Shown here in pieces: positions 30,901 to 32,269 of a stretch of DNA of 32,269 bases. Made by a program: the position numbers and the translations under genes. The stretch comes from Chara braunii. Lineage: Eukaryota > Streptophyta > Charophyceae > Charales > Characeae. Each line of letters starts with the position of its first letter. Positions within the stretch are counted from its first letter, which is position 1. The notes below the pieces were generated by a model. The model made no database searches. It had not been told where the DNA came from and was given only the letters and a program-made list of their open reading frames with translations. The stretch spans positions 197,984 through 230,252 of the forward strand of contig BFEA01000926.1 in NCBI GenBank assembly GCA_003427395.1. The letters run 5' to 3'.

Positions 30901-32269
30901 CAGGTTGCATAACTACTTCTCTCTTCCTTTTGGGGCATATGACCAAGCCGTTCATCTTAGAACAAGGCTCAGCCGCCGTGAACTGTTTAATATCCAAGTT
31001 ATATATACCTCTCTGAGCTTGGTGTTCAAAAGTTTGGCATAAGACTGAACCGTTCATCTTAGAACAAGGCCTAGCCTGCCTAGGGTTACCTTCAATTATA
31101 CTTTTTATTTCATGATAAGTTATAGCCAGACCGTCCAATCTTATGGAACCCATGCCTGACTAGCCTGTTCATAAATAGGATAGTATAAAATATAGTCAAA
31201 ATTTAACCTTTTGGGTTCCAACATGTGCGAGGCTTTGGGCCAGACCGTCCAATCTTATGGAACATATCTGGTCCTCTGCCAGGTTCCTTTCTCTCTGATC
31301 CACTGCGTGCGGCATGAGTCCAAGGTCGTCCAATCTTATGGACATGCCCTGCCCTCAGCGATAATTACTCCCTCAGAATGAAACAGGAAGGGGCTGAGCC
31401 GTCCAATCTTATGGACTTGCTCAGACCTCCTCAATAAAAAACCAAAAGAAACAGAACAAACCCCAATCAAACATGACAACCAAACCGTCCAATCCTATGG
31501 TACAGGTTTGACCCCGGAAAAGTCAGCCACAGTCAAACCCTCACAATTCAGAGCAATCAGACCGTCCAATCTTATGGAACTGGTCTGACCTTCCATGCAA
31601 TTCAAAAATAAACACAGCGGTCAGGCCGTCCAATCTTATGGAACTGGTCTGACCCCATAGGACCCTGTCAGCCTCAGGCAAAACCACCTTTCACCTACCC
31701 TTCTCCGAGATGCAACCCCTTATGTTCACAATCTGCCTTCAGGCAATCAACAAACTGAAACTGTGATTGCACACACACTCCTTTATTTAGTCTGACTTGT
31801 GTTCTGCCAGTCAATCCAAAGTCAAAATAGGGGTGCATACAGTATACTCAATCAACCATAGCTAGATGTACAGATAGGGGCTGTACCAGGGCATATAGAA
31901 GAGGAGCAATTGTTACCTCTCAGTTCCCTGCCTCTAGAACTCCTCCTAAGTCCCGGCAGAGCTCCCGCAATCAGTGGGATGACTCCCCATAGAGTCTTGC
32001 TGCGGTCCTACGGGTTGCAATCCCACCTGCCGCCTTCCTCTCAGGACTAGACTAGACTTAGAGTAAGAAGGGAAGAAGGAGGAAGTTTGAGTCTCTCCGA
32101 TCGAAGAGAGGTGCACTCAGACTCGCAGGAGAGGGCCTTGATTTCTCGATTCGCCTGAGGGCCCCGCAATGGCAGCCAAAAGATAACCGTTGAGTCAACT
32201 CTCTGGGTCGAACCACTGAAGTCAAACTCCCGATGACTCCTCAAACTGCTGTACTAACCTCCCCCCCCC
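27937..32269 (-). repeat. 5' LTR, partial (window ends inside it)
   Basis: A direct repeat of 267 to about 4580, in gag sense ending CGACA at 27937 next to the primer site. Two small differences are extra bases near 28957-28982 and 29886-29895 relative to the 3' LTR. The window ends in a poly-C run that matches CCTCCCCCTCCCC at about 4572-4588, so roughly 2.7 kb of this LTR, including its tRNA-like module and tip, lie outside. Its two arms of the pair are about 96% identical in the first 210 bases by eye. Confidence 0.88.
30840..31660. repeat. Array of about ten hairpin repeats in the 5' LTR
   Basis: The same units as at 3140-3975, in the same order, with the ATCTTA loop on this strand. One unit differs informatively: at 31556-31587 the stem and loop are restored to TCCA...TGGA, where the 3' LTR has TCCA...TGAA near 3880-3892. 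Another unit has ATCCTA in its loop (about 31490-31500). Confidence 0.85.

Noticed and set aside
27937-32269. Plain 4.3-kb segmental duplication
   Set aside because: The repeat ends exactly at TG/CA-type LTR edges and abuts a tRNA-Asp primer site, so it is the second LTR.

Overview
This window looks like plant-lineage nuclear DNA made almost entirely of one very large, decayed Ty3/Gypsy LTR retrotransposon with a second LTR nested in it. I see no intact cellular gene and no rRNA or functional tRNA gene. The retroelement proteins (a Gag with one CCHC knuckle, a YIDD reverse transcriptase, a D,D35E integrase with GPY module, and a long extra ORF after integrase) match, from memory and unverified, a family very abundant in the charophyte alga Chara braunii. 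The tRNA-Asp primer site also fits a green-lineage Gypsy element. I infer Chara or a close relative with moderate confidence.

Layout. The element reads on the minus strand ('gag sense'). From right to left: the partial 5' LTR (27937 to the window end), a tRNA-Asp primer binding site (27917-27934), a leader, gag (27520-25890), the N-terminal half of protease (to 24901), the rest of pol, a second gag-like ORF (12403-9515), a 2.2-kb untranslated 3' region, and a complete 7,049-bp 3' LTR (267-7315). A 266-bp flank with a GA microsatellite lies outside it.

Two later events broke the element. First, a related LTR, now solo (about 8.4 kb, called Z here), inserted into the protease codons and left a 4-bp CCGC target duplication. 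Second, an 8.8-kb segment (14888-23685) flipped. That inversion carries most of Z and the protease-C/RT part of pol, so pol now lies in three pieces: minus 27520-24901, plus 22056-23685, minus 14887-12592. Undoing this one inversion on paper restores both the pol order and the order of Z when compared with the intact LTR.

Every coding segment carries nonsense codons or frameshifts, so the copy cannot act on its own. Its two LTRs are still about 96% identical where I compared them by eye.

The most unusual features are: (1) arrays of 10-15 short hairpins in each LTR, in which a hexaloop (UAAGAU or UAAGUU in gag sense) stays constant while stem bases change in compensating pairs; (2) a second gag-like protein with coiled coil and CCHC knuckle after integrase, preceded by a good splice-acceptor signal; (3) LTRs of about 7 kb with a tRNA-like module inside; (4) the simple inversion that explains the scrambled order. 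A 119-base N gap (15152-15270) lies in an AG microsatellite inside the inverted segment, so the assembly there needs care.
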